A stretch of DNA of 64,000 nt from NCBI GenBank assembly GCA_022457065.1, contig JAJGBQ010000002.1, forward strand, positions 4,278,001 through 4,342,000, in the 5' to 3' direction. The DNA comes from Curvularia sp. ZM96. Its lineage: Eukaryota; Ascomycota; Dothideomycetes; Pleosporales; Pleosporaceae. Under the pieces are notes generated by a model. The model worked only from the letters and a program-made list of their open reading frames with translations. It searched no databases and had not been told where the DNA came from. A program made the translations under genes and the position numbers. The first letter of the stretch is position 1. Every line of letters begins with the position of its first letter. Below are positions 52,808 to 64,000 of the stretch, piece by piece.

Positions 52808-54104
52808 CTGATCTTCTTTTTTGCGGCCATGGCTACCTCGGATATGTGGTGGTGATTGATGGCTGTCAATTTTTTTTGGTCGCGGATAGGTGGTGTGAAG
52901 ATAGACGTGAAGGAATAGATAAGAGGTTCTAGGGTACTAGATCATCAAGAGCTGGAAGTTGTTGACTTGAATTTCGTCGTATATTTATTTGCAGGTATAG
53001 AGGGAATACCTAACTAATACCACGTTCAATAAACACACCCTGGAAACTCGCTGTTATTTCGTTGAAGTGGGAAATTCGACAAGCATCCATGTGTACATGT
53101 TATCGACTGGTAAAAGGCAAGAGCACATAGAGACAAGCACCACACGAGATAGGCAAAACAAATAAACAGTTGTACGAACACATCACATTCATCACCAAGC
53201 AAGATACAGCAGCAACGAAGACCCAGATAATGACACAACAACACACGCTTCCTTTCATTATGATATTAACGTTTCCCAACAACATGACGTTAATGGGCGG
53301 GTGGAGGAGGAGAGGATAGTTAAATGTGAAAACATCGGGCCCAACAGCAGGAGAGATCCAAGAAAAAAAGACCTGCACACTTCTCCAGCGCTACACACAA
53401 CACACTCCACCTCTAGCACTCACTTCCGCTGAGCTACGCACGTACAAAGTGGCAAGACAGAGCGATTGAGAGAGAAAGAGAGAAAGAAAACACGTCTTTC
53501 CTTTCCATCTTGCCATAGTACGCCATTGATAAGAGCAGACAAACAAATAGACAGATAAAACAAGGTATCATCAGAATCCGTGGATCAGACGATTGAGGCC
53601 AGCAACCAAGCGAGAGGGGGAAAAAGGGGGTAGACGAGGATAGGTTTGGTTGGACACAGACCAATACAAAAAATATTGACAGAACGATAAAGAAAAGAAT
53701 GTAGAGAAGGAAAAGAGGTTGGTGTTTTATATACACTAGAGTCCTCGAGATCAGGGTGGGTTACATCGACGAGATGATGGTGATGAGTGGTTGACGCGCT
53801 GTGATGAGGTTGGCGTCGGGTATCTGTAGCGACTGAATGCGAAAGCACAAGGCCTCCGTGATGTGTTTTGTGTGAATAGGGTATGCTCCTGCGGAAAAAT
53901 GGGAAAGACGCCCGGCGCTGAGAATGCTATGATGCTCTAGAAAGAAAGGCTGACTGAGACAAGAATCGGATCGCTAAAGACGATGATTTTCGAGATGACC
54001 AGGGAGCGAAACATGTCTGTAGAGACAGAGAGGTCCAGAAGGCGTTGAGTATGGGCTCATTATCGACATGAGGGTGCGCTGATCAAACAGACATTGAAAT
54101 GGAA
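52808..54104. other. 1.3 kb intergenic region
   Basis: Downstream flank of tRNA-Met and 3' flank of the beta-propeller gene. The sequence is A-rich on the plus strand. ORFs on the minus strand at 53026-53848 are Leu/Cys/Phe-rich low-complexity frames with no domain. No gene is recognised. Confidence 0.45.
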
Positions 54105-56588
54105 TTATCGACTCTGGCCAAGATTCAGCCACGACATGTCAGATTGCTCTTTTTTCCCGTCGTTCAGGTGGGATGCGGGACCAGGGAACATGGTGACTGT
54201 GCTGTCATGTCCAATTCGCGGCGGTGCGTAGAACGAGTTGAACTTGGGACTCTGTAATGCTGCGTCGTTTTGTCCCTGGGCAGGAGCTGCACCACTTGGG
54301 AAGAGCGTCGCGACACTCTCACGCTCGTGTGAAAAGTCACCAAGACGCGGCGGAGTAGGGTACATGGAGCTGAACTTGGATTTGGGCAACTCATCTGTCG
54401 GAGCGGGAGGCGCGCCGCCAGACGGGAACATGGTCACTGTGCTGTCGCGTATATCAGGGATGACCGGGGTGGCTCCTTGCCCAGGGTAGAAAGAACTAAA
54501 ATTGCTCTTGGGATAGAAAGAGTCAGTACCATCCGGGTAGTATGAGCTGGTGCCGTCGAATTTTCCGTGGTCGATAGCCATACTGCCTGTGTATTGGCTG
54601 CTGGTTCGTCGGTTATCGCCCACTGGGGTCCAACTGTCTACAGGCTGGCGAGTGTGGTGATCACCATCATGACTGAAAGCGGACACTGAGCTGGCGTTGG
54701 AGTTAGCACGGGCAAGTTCTGCTTGCATGGGCTGAACCTGGTGTGGCAAGAAGGAGTTGGGTGTGCCGAGCGTGGGACTTCCACTTGCTACACTGCTCAG
54801 GCGTTGCCCATCACTGAACTTGGGTATCTCCAGCGGCGCAATGTGTTGTGATGGACGTGAGCTGTACATGTGGTGCGAGTTGGTGTACTGTGACTGGCTG
54901 GCGGTACTGGTCCTGTCCGACGCAAAGGTGGATCGGTCAGCAGGAGGGGCACTGGCGAGATTTGTAGCCTCGTTGTTCGCAAAGTAACGACTCCAGCCCG
55001 AACTGCGAGCTCGTGGTGCAGTGTTAGGTACCCGACTTGAGTTTTGACGAACCATGGGCTCGACGGGTTCTGGCTTCAAGTCAAACTTAGCCAGCTCATA
55101 GGGTTCCGAGTATTGTTCAGAATAGCCTAGCGGGCTGGTCTTTTTGACAAGACCTGCTGTGCTGGCATCACTCGCCATATTCTTCTTGTGGCCAGTGCCT
55201 CGTCCTTGGATGATGGCAAGCGATGTGGTGGACTCATTGTACTTGGGCTGGTAACTCGCGACAGATCCGCCAGCTTCCTTCATGAAAGCTGCGCCCCGAT
55301 CGGCAAAGCTCATGCGGTCGTTCTTCTCGGCACTGACATTGTTCTTACTCTTGTTTTTCCTGTACTTGAGACAGAACAAGATCAAGATGAGGAGCAACGC
55401 AATACCGAAAATGGTTCCGAGTGTGGCACCGAGCACGGTCAACATGCGTCCCTTGTTGCTGGGAGGCTGCGCGGGTGACGCGACAGCTTCTGTGCTTGTG
55501 GGGCTAGATGTGGCAGATGCAGACAGAGATGACGTTGATGTTGGTGTCGCTGACACGCTCGAGGACGAAACAGAGTTTGCAAGAATCTGTTGTCCACTGA
55601 ACACCGCCGTTGCATTCATCCAAGAATTCTTCTGGGCATCGAACAGGGCGATAGGTTCTTGGTCGTTACCTCCGGTTGCGACAGTAGTGCCATCAGTCCC
55701 CTGTGCTAATGAGTAACCTGATCGTGGTACTGTCGGCGCAAATGTTTCGTTATACGGCGACCAAGAGTTCAAGGTTGCACGTTTTGACCTGCCCCCCGCT
55801 TTGCCACCAACTCGTGTTCCTGGGGCTGCAGGTGATCCGTCCTTGTTCAATAGCAAGATTCGCTCCACGGTGTTGGGGGTGGCACTCATGTCAAACTTCT
55901 GCAGAGCGACACCTCCGTCCTTGTTAGAAATTATCGAGCATTGAACAGCGTCCTGATTGGTGATGGGTTGCTGCAGAGCAACCTGGAGATCCTTCCATCC
56001 CTCCGCTTCCGTGAATTTCCAGACTGCCGTGTTTGATGCGCCTCCACCCACTAAGAAAGCGGTGTTTGAGTTGACATCCATCAGCATGGGCTTCACGGAG
56101 GGCGGTGCACCGGCCGATGGCAAGCCCGAGACAGAGTAAGGCGCAACGGTGGACATCAAGAAGGTTTCAGATGATGGGCCAGCGCCGTCCTTCTGAGATC
56201 CAGAGTAGACGAGGATTTTCTGTGAGTCTTCAAGGTAGGCGGCGCCGTGGTTGACCCGATTCTGTGTGTTCCAGCTTTCTGATCGTTGCCAGTCCCATTT
56301 CTTCTTAGAGAATGTATAGTGCATCAAGCCAGGATAGTTCCAGGTGGAAGCTGTCTCGTTGACTCTTCCTCCAACAATGAACAGCTTTGCGTCTTGGGCA
56401 TTGCCCTTGGGTACTGCCTTAACACATACTCCTCCTGTCAGCGATACATCCATGGGCAGTGCCTTCCATTCAGCCCCCTCTTCAAGTTTCAGCGATTGGA
56501 ATCCAGCTGGCGAGTATACATAAAGCGTGCCTTCGTAGATGACTGAGCAGTGCTCCTTGAGCGGGTATATGGGTTTCGGGAGAGCCAT
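54105..56588 (-). CDS. Kelch-like beta-propeller protein with one transmembrane segment and repeat-rich tail
   Basis: A single exon of 827 residues from 56588; the open frame extends upstream to 56834, but the text there is atypical. The N-terminal 300 residues show kelch-type blades (LFIVGGRVNETASTWNYPGL, AFLVGGGASNTAVWKF, TVATGGNDQEPIALF). A Ser/Thr-rich stalk follows. The transmembrane helix is at about 382-408 (LGATLGTIFGIALLLILILF) with basic KYRKNKSK after it, so the propeller is probably outside or lumenal and the tail cytosolic. There is no obvious signal peptide, so topology is uncertain. The Ser-rich tail of about 400 residues ends in three related units: DSTVTMFPSGG, ESVATLFPSGA and DSTVTMFPGPA, each alternating with FSSFYP/FSSMYP/FNSFYA. 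It may be a surface sensor or polarity protein; function is unknown. Confidence 0.75.
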   Translation of the reverse strand: MALPKPIYPLKEHCSVIYEGTLYVYSPAGFQSLKLEEGAEWKALPMDVSLTGGVCVKAVPKGNAQDAKLFIVGGRVNETASTWNYPGLMHYTFSKKKWDWQRSESWNTQNRVNHGAAYLEDSQKILVYSGSQKDGAGPSSETFLMSTVAPYSVSGLPSAGAPPSVKPMLMDVNSNTAFLVGGGASNTAVWKFTEAEGWKDLQVALQQPITNQDAVQCSIISNKDGGVALQKFDMSATPNTVERILLLNKDGSPAAPGTRVGGKAGGRSKRATLNSWSPYNETFAPTVPRSGYSLAQGTDGTTVATGGNDQEPIALFDAQKNSWMNATAVFSGQQILANSVSSSSVSATPTSTSSLSASATSSPTSTEAVASPAQPPSNKGRMLTVLGATLGTIFGIALLLILILFCLKYRKNKSKNNVSAEKNDRMSFADRGAAFMKEAGGSVASYQPKYNESTTSLAIIQGRGTGHKKNMASDASTAGLVKKTSPLGYSEQYSEPYELAKFDLKPEPVEPMVRQNSSRVPNTAPRARSSGWSRYFANNEATNLASAPPADRSTFASDRTSTASQSQYTNSHHMYSSRPSQHIAPLEIPKFSDGQRLSSVASGSPTLGTPNSFLPHQVQPMQAELARANSNASSVSAFSHDGDHHTRQPVDSWTPVGDNRRTSSQYTGSMAIDHGKFDGTSSYYPDGTDSFYPKSNFSSFYPGQGATPVIPDIRDSTVTMFPSGGAPPAPTDELPKSKFSSMYPTPPRLGDFSHERESVATLFPSGAAPAQGQNDAALQSPKFNSFYAPPRIGHDSTVTMFPGPASHLNDGKKEQSDMSWLNLGQSR
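54165..54520 (-). repeat. Three tandem units of about 40 residues in the cytosolic tail
   Basis: Matching DNA lies at about 54183-54210, 54294-54330 and 54421-54455, spaced about 118-120 bp. Each unit pairs a Phe/Tyr-Pro motif with a Ser/Thr-Val-Thr-Met-Phe-Pro motif. Two of the units are nearly identical at the DNA level (GGGAACATGGT-x-ACTGTGC). Confidence 0.7.
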
Positions 56589-59500
56589 GATGGTGTAGAT
56601 CCAGGGAAGTTGGAACGAAAGCGAACGGAACGAGAGTTTAGTGTCGACTCGGGACGGGAAAAGCAATAAACAACCAATTATATTTCCACCCAAATGCTCA
56701 TAGCGATGTGCGAGGGTCAATGTTGATCGGGGCGTCGAGTAAGGACTAGGGTCTCGATTCGATATGGGCGACACGACGTGATGGAGGGTCGTAGTGACGG
56801 AGTGTGTATCTTGCGTCGAGTATCGCAATGGCAATCGTCTGCAGGAAAGACGGCGTCAGTATGATTGAGTGTAGGGCGCGGCCTCGGGGGCTTGTACTCG
56901 GATCTGCGCAAAAAGCAGTGACAGGGAGCGAGCGCAAACTGAACGTGTATTCCAAGGAGCAACGGATTGCTACGACGGATACTCAGAGAGCGACGGGACA
57001 ACACTCTCTCAAAGAGGCGTGGGCGTGGGCCGAAAGGTAGGGCGAAACGAGAGGCAGCACAGCGCAGCGGCGTGCGAGAATAGAGCTGAGAGAGTGAGAG
57101 GCAGGCTAGCAGACCGTCCGGGTGAGGCTGTACAAGCACGCGGCAGCTGAAGCTGGAGAGAGAGGCAGGTGAGCCTGAGCCTAAGCTGGGCGAGGGGAGA
57201 GGGCCAACCGGCTGCAAAGGGTCCGTCCACGCTCACAGTTGTGCAAGGGCATGATTCGAGGTGGGCCTGAGCATGATGCCAAAGGGCCTGAGCGGCGACG
57301 GCACGAGCGAGAGCAGGCCTTGCACAGCAGCCCAGTCAGGGGCAAATGGTGCGATGGGCCAATCACGCCCGCCTGCCAACGTCGTTATTCGCCAGTGCCC
57401 CTGGCCCTAACCAAGTATATTTAGCGTTTCTTTTGGCCAAGCCGCATGCCTGCAGCGAAGAAACAGTCCAGTGTCGGAACCTTTGCAGGGCCTCTGCTTT
57501 TGTCGGCCCTGCAGAACTCTGGGCCATAGTATGGGTGAGAGGCCGGCTACTGTGCGGGGTTACCGGAAGGAAAGTCCCTTGGGGCTATACAAGAGTCGAT
57601 CGTAAGCCTCTGGACGTCGAGGGTCAGCAGTGGGAGAGCAGATTCGCGTCGCTGTAGTGATGTGCACTCGTCGCTCTGCTCATCACATCACGTCGTGACC
57701 CCACGGGAGGGACAAGGAATCTCATCATTTCCGCTCCTCGAACCACAGCCACGAATCAAGCGGACCCGCGTGCGCATGCTTCTTCCTGTCGTGAACAAAA
57801 AGCGTCGACCACCTTGCCCGACCGTTCCATTCCGCTTGTGTTTCCTGGAAAAGCCAGGCCGGTGGCAAAGCTCGTGTGTAAGTGTAACCGCATGCCTAAA
57901 GATACACATGGTCGTATATGCACTGTTGCACAGTGGCCCCTATCGATAGTTCGTGTCCGGGCTGCTATCGCTGGCGGAGACCTCACGGACGGCCGGGCAT
58001 ATCTTTGTGCTGCTCGTCCCGTCTGCCTGTGGGGGTGAGGAGAGGGTTTGCGCACGGCGAAGCGCGGTTCTTCGGCAGCCAAGCTGTGCCGTCACACGCC
58101 CCGACCATGCGTGCCGACACAAGTGCGAGGGCGGTTCGCCATTGTCGATGTGCTGGCGTGGGCCATGGGAAAACAATAAAAAGGCGCGCGCTCCAGTAGG
58201 CGGCTTGATGTTTCCGGAGTGTGGTGACAGGTGGAGCTACCCAAACTCGCCCTCGTTGACGTCTGAAACGCATCCCTCGGCGCACGCTCTCATTGGCGTG
58301 CGCATGACTCAGCCGCTAGCCACGCGCTCCACGACACACGAATGCACTAGCCGTGGCCTTCACAACACCATCCGTCGTCGCCCATGAGGTCATGGCATCG
58401 TGGGCTACTACTCGCGAAGCGCCCTCCACATCTGAGCCATACAGACTTTGGTAATGACTACATTGGTCGCACACCATCTTTCGCATTCGCCAACTAGTCG
58501 GTACGCTATCCCCCGCACACATCGTCCCAATCCGGTTCGCTCCCAATGAGCCGTGTGGCCGGCTGCGCTCCCAAGCCTTGCGGTTGGCCCGTCATCAATT
58601 TCCTACGATCCGAAGACGATATTCCTTTGGGATTCTGATCCGTCGGTTAAACACGTTCTGGGCAGCTAGCAAGGCCACAGGCAATCCTCCTGAACCATGG
58701 CAAGCAGGAGCTGAGTCAGATTGATTGGGTCCACTTCAGCGTCCATCACCAACATTCCAGTGACCGCAACCTTCTAGAACACCAACAAATCTGGATGCTG
58801 AGTATACATAAGACGGTTCATATTTTGTTTTTCATGCGCCCAGTCTTCGTCATTTGGGCACCCAGGCTCATCTCGACCCACGTAGTGTTTTGCATTAAAT
58901 CACGTCCCGCACCTACACTTGGCACGTCAAAGTCGTGGCTGCGTCTACTAAACTCGCTTTGCTCACTCCACCTGAAGTCCATGTGTTTTGCCATGGCGTT
59001 TTTGGTTCAGAGAAAAATTGACGGGACCGAAAATTGCTTGGTGGGCTAACTATCATGCGCTCGAATAAGGCATAATACGAAGCCAACAGCACATCGGATC
59101 CAGATCATCGGCACCCGCGGAAACGCTTACGTACCCACTTATACCTAGGAATAAGCAACCTAGGAATGTCAGAGAAGATGGTGTTGGTAGTTGAACCGCT
59201 TTTGTTTTGTGCCGACAACGTTGCTCTGACGGCCAGAAGAAGACAAATAACGATCGTCTCAGAAACTCCTTCAGATCTACCCAACTGGTATGCTTTTCCG
59301 CCGCAACTCCCCGCATAGTTCATGCATTTCGTTACGATCGCGATCTCGTGTCATCATCGTCGTTGGGAAGCAAATACCCTTTCCCTAGATCCGAGACGGA
59401 TTGAGTTTGCGCTACTGTTCCCTGCATCCTCTGGTACTTGCGCGTCACTGTTCTCCAAGTGTTGTCGGTATGAAATTGCTTCATCTGTACCCAGCGTCTC

Positions 59501-61420
59501 GGTAGGAAATATTCTGAGACTTCTGTAACGGAGACCAATAGCATTAACACCATCTTCGGAATCGAAACATTGTATTCCGCTGCAAGTCATATTGCGTCAG
59601 AGACGGATAGATTGCGCATGCTACACATGTAAAATATGCTTGTCATCCCCCTGAAACCGCGACACCCGCATTCCCAAAGTTTGATTTCCTATCTCAGGTA
59701 TATCTTGTGTAGGCAGGTGACCGAAGCCCATCGCGAAGACACTAACAGATGTCCTACTGAACTCAATTCCCTAGTGCAATGAGAAATTCTATTGGATGGA
59801 GACTAAAGTAGAGTCCAAGCCCAACAATACACACGTCCACCGACTATGGTATTTGCTGGGCGTACCGTAGCTACACCTAGACCTCAATAATCAGCATAGT
59901 TGCAATCAGTGTTACCTGAATGTATCCAACCAGCATCTATTACAAGTCAAAGAGAAGAAAAGTGATTAGTTAGAAAATGCTCAAACCAACAAACACATCA
60001 TGTTTTGTTAATCACCAAACCATCATACAGCTTCATTTTCCAAGGCTGTTTGTATCGAACACCTTCGATTTAATCACCCAGAATACTTGACTGGTTCTTT
60101 CACTTCCAGGCTCAAACGAACTGTTTCAGACTATCAATATATTGCTTTGACTTTGAGACTTGAATTTTGTTCAAACTGAAAGTGTTCACGAAGTCCCGTT
60201 CGTTACTCTCCGTCTATCCATCTTGATACGATCTCTTGAACCCATCAATTCACCTGGCAATACGACCACCTCATACACCATCGCCCTCCCTCTCTCTCCA
60301 CATAGCCAAATCCATACTGTTAATGACACAATGTTGCTAATTCTGATTTTAATGGTTATATTTATTCCCACCAAACTAAGTCTCAAAACACGAGTACAAA
60401 GACGTACTGTGTATTGATTCATCAGTCTCCACTTTCCCGTATCGTGTCGTTAGGATCACGTCTTTTTATAGTAGCACCAAACGAAACTCGAAGAGCTACT
60501 CACGCCAATAGTTTGAAACAATAGTGTGCATGTATTTTCTGTCTATCGATCTATCTCTTGTTGATGACACGAACCCGAATACGTGGCTTCGGCTTGGTGG
60601 CGTTGGAAGAGTTTTTTTTTTGGTGCTTGCGCAGAGAAATATTATCAGGCTACTGCAACCAAGGGGAGTAGCAAAACTCCAATGCTACACTAGCAAAGCG
60701 TAGAGTCGATCGTGGCAATGATAAGAAAACACTTCAAGGAGCTAAGCATCTGTTGAGAATACTTGACGTGCATGCTGGATAAAAAAATAAAAATTTAGCA
60801 GTCACTAGTAACATATGAGCATCCAGGCCCGAATGAAAGCTTCAGATGTCAGTCTTGAATCAATAACGCCATGGCTAAACCACTCGTGGGCGCTCATCTG
60901 CTAAGATGCGACAGACGATGTCTTGACAGGACCACACCAAGGTCTGGCCTATCTTGAGGGAATGTATCTCACCATCAAACCATCTCCTTCATAGCAAAGC
61001 TCGAAGACGGTCTGCAGGCGAGCAATGACTATTGTCACTTTGCATCAATCTTCGCTAGTCGTATAGCTCACGGCAACCATTGCATACGGTCGATGAGTAG
61101 ATATCCTAGCGTGGACGGAAAAAACTTCACGTGCCTAATCTCACAGTGACGGCTGGAGTAACAAATCTCATTCGTTGCCAAACTCCAAATCCATCGTGGT
61201 ATCATTTCGAACAGAAAACTTCGACGGGGCCGCATGACGGCAAGTCCATTGTTCGAGCTAGAAGCCGGTATAACGCCCTGCTTTTTCCATGCGCACATCG
61301 CATGCCCAGACCGTGAACCCATGATATGCATTTCATCCACTCAGAGGCGGCAAGACAGCTCGTGTCGATGTCTCGAGAAGCCGTGGTGTGTCGTCAAACA
61401 AAGAAACAAAGGCGAGATGC
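56589..61420. other. 4.8 kb region without a recognised gene
   Basis: This is the largest gap in the window. The left part (about 56835-58600) is GC-rich with many overlapping short ORFs on both strands. The right part (58700-61340) is closer to average and partly AT-rich. No ORF shows a family motif, signal peptide or consistent splicing pattern. It probably holds the beta-propeller gene promoter (a long 5' leader is possible), the RPL26 3' flank and perhaps non-coding RNA. No repeat was recognised. Confidence 0.45.
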
Positions 61421-61986
61421 TTAAGCCTCCTGCTTCTTCTTCTTCTCCTCGCGACCGGCGCTCTTGCGCTCCAGGATGGACTCGCGGTCCTTGTCGAGCT
61501 TGAGCTTGGTGATGACGACCTTGGAGGGAGCAATGGGGATGGGGACGGATTGGCCGTTGCTCTTCTCGCGGACGACTGTATGGAAACTTAGTACGAATCT
61601 TTTCAGCTTCGAGGGACCGAGGGCTACGCACTGCCGTTGACGTGAATGCAGTACTTGAGGCGGTAGACGGAGGAGACCTTGCCCTCACGTCCCTTGTTGG
61701 AGCCGCGGACAACGGTGATCTCGTCCTTGGAAAAGTCAGCACATTACCAACGCCGATCTTAGTTGTGGGATACTCACATCCTTGCGGATAGGAATGCTGC
61801 GCACTCCGTGCTTCTCGCGGAGCTCCTTACTCAAAGGCGCCTGAAGGTTGTTAGAACATGTCCACTGCAATGTTCCAAGTCTCTTCATACGCTCATGATG
61901 ACCCGACGCACACTACTCGGCGCACTGAAGTGCGCCTTTCGCGATTTGCGGCGAGAGCTCGCGACCATTGACTGGACCTTGGTCAT
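61421..61986 (-). CDS. RPL26: 60S ribosomal protein L26 (uL24)
   Basis: Four exons, 61986-61891, 61840-61778, 61725-61632 and 61575-61421, give 135 residues, the normal family length. The spliced product begins MTKVQSMVASSRRKSRKAHF and continues through SSVRRVIMS, APLSKELREKHGVRSIPIRK, then DDEITVVRGSNKGREGKV (the KOW motif) and a Lys/Glu-rich C-terminus. It is a component of the large ribosomal subunit near the peptide exit tunnel. Short introns of about 50-56 bp interrupt a compact gene, as is usual for fungal ribosomal protein genes. It is head-to-head with the stomatin-like gene. Confidence 0.96.
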
Positions 61987-62208
61987 TTTTGCTGTGGAAT
62001 GGGCGGGTTGTCGGGTTAGTAGACAAAGTTCGTGTCGCGCTCTCAAAATTGAAGGGAGAGAATGTGCAGAGGCCTAACCTGCTTCGCTTCGTTAGCGCCG
62101 GAGCGTGCGTTTCTCCGACGGCCTGCCGCCCCCGCGGAATGCTAGGCACCTCGTAGTAGAGCATCGCGTGTCCGTCATCACCGTCTCGCAGTCACAAGTT
62201 AATTCGCC
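61987..62208. promoter_or_regulatory. Bidirectional promoter of RPL26 and the stomatin-like gene
   Basis: Only 222 bp separate the two start codons, so both promoters and leaders overlap or abut. The pairing of a cytosolic ribosomal protein with a mitochondrial inner-membrane scaffold may reflect co-regulation by growth, but this is inference. No TATA box is seen. Confidence 0.6.
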
Positions 62209-63537
62209 ATGGCGTCGCGCACACGGCTGGCAGCCACTACGGCTTCGGCATTGATACGAAGCTCACGGCCGCTGGCAAACTCGAGGATTTCACCATTGGC
62301 CGCCGCGCTGACGACATGGCCGGCCCGCAACAACTCACACCTTAGCTCGCAGTCCGCCACAAACCCAACGAGTGTCTTCTCCTCGTTTGGCCAGCTCAGC
62401 GCATCATCGGGGCCGCCCTCATACTTCTCCTCGTCTCACAGGCGTCTTCCCACCAACACCATCATTCGCTTTGTGCCACAGCAGACAGCATGGATCGTCG
62501 AGCGCATGGGAAAGTTCAACCGCATACTGGAGCCTGGTTTGGCCATTCTGATTCCCTTCATCGATCGGATAGCATACGTCAAGAGTCTCAAGGAGAACGC
62601 CATTGAGATACCCAGCCAGAGCGCCATCACAGCCGACAATGTCACACTCGAGCTCGATGGTGTGCTGTACACTCGTGTCTTCGACGCATACAAGGCAAGG
62701 TAAGCGCGGCCAGGTGCATTGAAGAATAGACGAGTGCTGACGCCAGGCAGTTACGGTGTAGAAGACGCAGACTATGCCATCTCCCAACTTGCCCAAACCA
62801 CGATGCGCTCCGAAATCGGCCAGCTCTCCCTCGACCACGTTCTCAAAGAACGTGCCAACCTCAATGCAAACATCACGGCGGCTATCAATGAGGCAGCTCA
62901 AGACTGGGGCGTTACCTGCCTGCGTTACGAGATCCGTGATATTCACGCGCCCGAACCCGTCGTCGAAGCCATGCACCGTCAAGTCACCGCCGAGCGTTCC
63001 AAGCGAGCGGAAATTCTCGAGTCGGAGGGTCAAAGGCAGTCTGCCATTAACATTGCCGAGGGAAAGAAGCAGTCAGTCATTCTGGCTTCGGAGGCTCTGA
63101 GGGCAGAGCAGATCAACATGGCTAGCGGAGAGGCTGAGGCCATCCTTCTCAAGGCCAGGGCCACAGCCAACGGCATTGACGCTGTTGCACGATCCATTGC
63201 TCAAGGTGAAGGCGCCGCGCAGAACGCCATCTCACTCTCTGTGGCTGAGAAGTACGTTGATGCCTTTGCCAACCTTGCCAAGGAGGGTACAAGCGTCGTG
63301 GTTCCTGGCAACGTGGGCGACATCAGCGGCATGATTGCCAGTGCTATGGCAGTCTACGGCAATGTCAGTGCCTCACAAGCAAAGGCCTCCAAGTCCATGG
63401 AAGGCGGACGCATCAACACGCAGGCTAGTGAGAAGATCCAAGAGCTTCAGAACAAGTTGAATGATGCCGAAAGTGGGGCCAGTGAAGTACATAACGAGAT
63501 CAACAAGGTCATGGACCAGAGGTTGAATAAGAGGTAG
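62209..63537 (+). CDS. Mitochondrial stomatin-like protein 2 (SPFH/band 7)
   Basis: Two exons, 62209-62699 and 62751-63537, with a 51 bp intron give 425 residues. The N-terminal 80 residues are Ser/Ala/Arg-rich and basic, typical of a mitochondrial presequence. The SPFH domain begins at about residue 85 with IIRFVPQQTAWIVERMGKF, followed by PGLAILIPFIDRIAYVKSLK and DNVTLELDGVLYTRV. The conserved helix has ERSKRAEILESEGQRQSAIN and then AEAILLKARATANGI. A C-terminal coiled coil spans the last 40 residues. It matches stomatin-like protein 2 (SLP2), which binds cardiolipin-rich inner membrane and helps stabilise prohibitin and respiratory complexes. Confidence 0.93.
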
Positions 63538-63843
63538 CCAGCACCGGCGGCTATAGGGGGGTTTGGGAAGATGGATTAGGCACGACATACGACTGTACAT
63601 TATACAAAGCTGTATAACTAACAAGAGCGACTGCATTTGGGTTATCGGATATGGGCTAGCAAGAAAAGCATTCCCAGAAGAGTCTTGTTCTTCCTGCGTC
63701 ATGACTCCAACATTGGTTGTGCTAATAATGAATCTCTCAATAGGCAAGCGAAAGAAGCTTGAAGCAATGCATCCATACTCTTCCTCAGGTACGCTTTTCA
63801 TATGACATTTCTATATTCTTTTTTTCTTGTTCTATTCCTTGCC
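63538..63843. other. 3' intergenic region between convergent genes
   Basis: 306 bp between the stomatin-like gene stop and the stop of the partial minus gene. It is AT-rich near 63800-63830, which may hold the polyadenylation signal. No other gene is seen. Confidence 0.45.
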
Positions 63844-64000
63844 TCATATTAAGCGCTGTAAAACGTCGAGAATCAGGGTAGCGATTTGCTTTCCATCCTC
63901 CCATACAAAATCGTGGAGGCCCCGCAGGTCCCTTACGTTGAGAACTCGCCGGCCCTCGGCCCTGACCTCATCTTCCTCGTCGCCAACTTCCATGACGATG
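63844..64000 (-). CDS. 3' end of an unidentified gene, cut by the window edge
   Basis: A minus frame is open from the window edge to TGA at 63846-63844, coding for about 51 residues. The text is acidic (GDEEDEVRAEG) and then has a helical, hydrophobic ending (LHDFVWEDGKQIATLILDVL). The frame stays open to the edge and has sensible codon use, so it is probably the C-terminal end of a larger protein. A GTAAGG within it could be an alternative donor. I cannot assign the family. Confidence 0.45.
   Translation of the reverse strand, partial: IVMEVGDEEDEVRAEGRRVLNVRDLRGLHDFVWEDGKQIATLILDVLQRLI

Overview
The window looks like nuclear DNA of a filamentous ascomycete, most likely a dothideomycete of the Pleosporales. 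The evidence is short GT-AG introns (about 45-80 bp, a few up to 153 bp), branch sites of the CTAAC/CTGAC type, fungal orthologues (SSD1, RTT107/Brc1, GLE1, RPL26), a Fot1/pogo-type transposase decayed mainly by C-to-T/G-to-A changes (as in repeat-induced point mutation, RIP), and small secreted cysteine-rich protein genes beside the decayed repeats. The order-level placement is inference; no rRNA or barcode gene is present.

Layout. 0.3-6.9 kb: a divergent pair, an AtuA/DUF1446-family gene (minus) and a cytochrome P450 (plus). Both carry disabling lesions. An intact short-chain dehydrogenase follows. 7-12 kb: gene-poor, with an 8-cysteine secreted protein, a second secreted-type reading frame that lacks an ATG, and a short secreted-type ORF. 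12-20 kb: a GT32 glycosyltransferase, a tocopherol-cyclase-like protein, an alpha/beta hydrolase ending in SKL, an RTT107-like BRCT protein and a 6-cysteine secreted protein. 20.3-23.3 kb: an AT-rich, repeat-derived gap. 23-38 kb: a housekeeping block with a single-pass membrane protein, an F-box-like protein, GLE1, SSD1 and an Rds1-like ferritin-fold protein. 39.7-45.4 kb: an MFS transporter and a thioredoxin-reductase-like flavoprotein, separated by a 2.8 kb repeat island. The island holds a two-exon 8-cysteine secreted protein, an LTR relic, a broken Fot1-type transposase and a small duplicated piece of the flavoprotein's 3' end. 46.8-56.6 kb: a GPI-anchored protein, an Env9-like dehydrogenase, a G-patch protein, two intron-containing tRNA genes (Ile-AAU, Met-CAU) and a large beta-propeller/single-TM protein. 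56.6-61.4 kb is empty of recognisable genes. It is followed by RPL26 and a mitochondrial stomatin-like protein on a 222 bp shared promoter, and by the 3' end of an unidentified gene.

The conserved genes do not form one pathway. The most interesting content is the accessory layer: three well-supported small secreted cysteine-rich proteins plus weaker candidates, each in a gene-poor pocket near repeat relics, and a decayed divergent oxidative gene pair. I found no CRISPR array or prokaryotic system, and nothing I would call a wholly new system. The best leads are the secreted proteins, the duplicated flavoprotein 3' end around one of them, and the paired pseudogenes. All exon boundaries were inferred by eye from splice signals, reading frame and family continuity.
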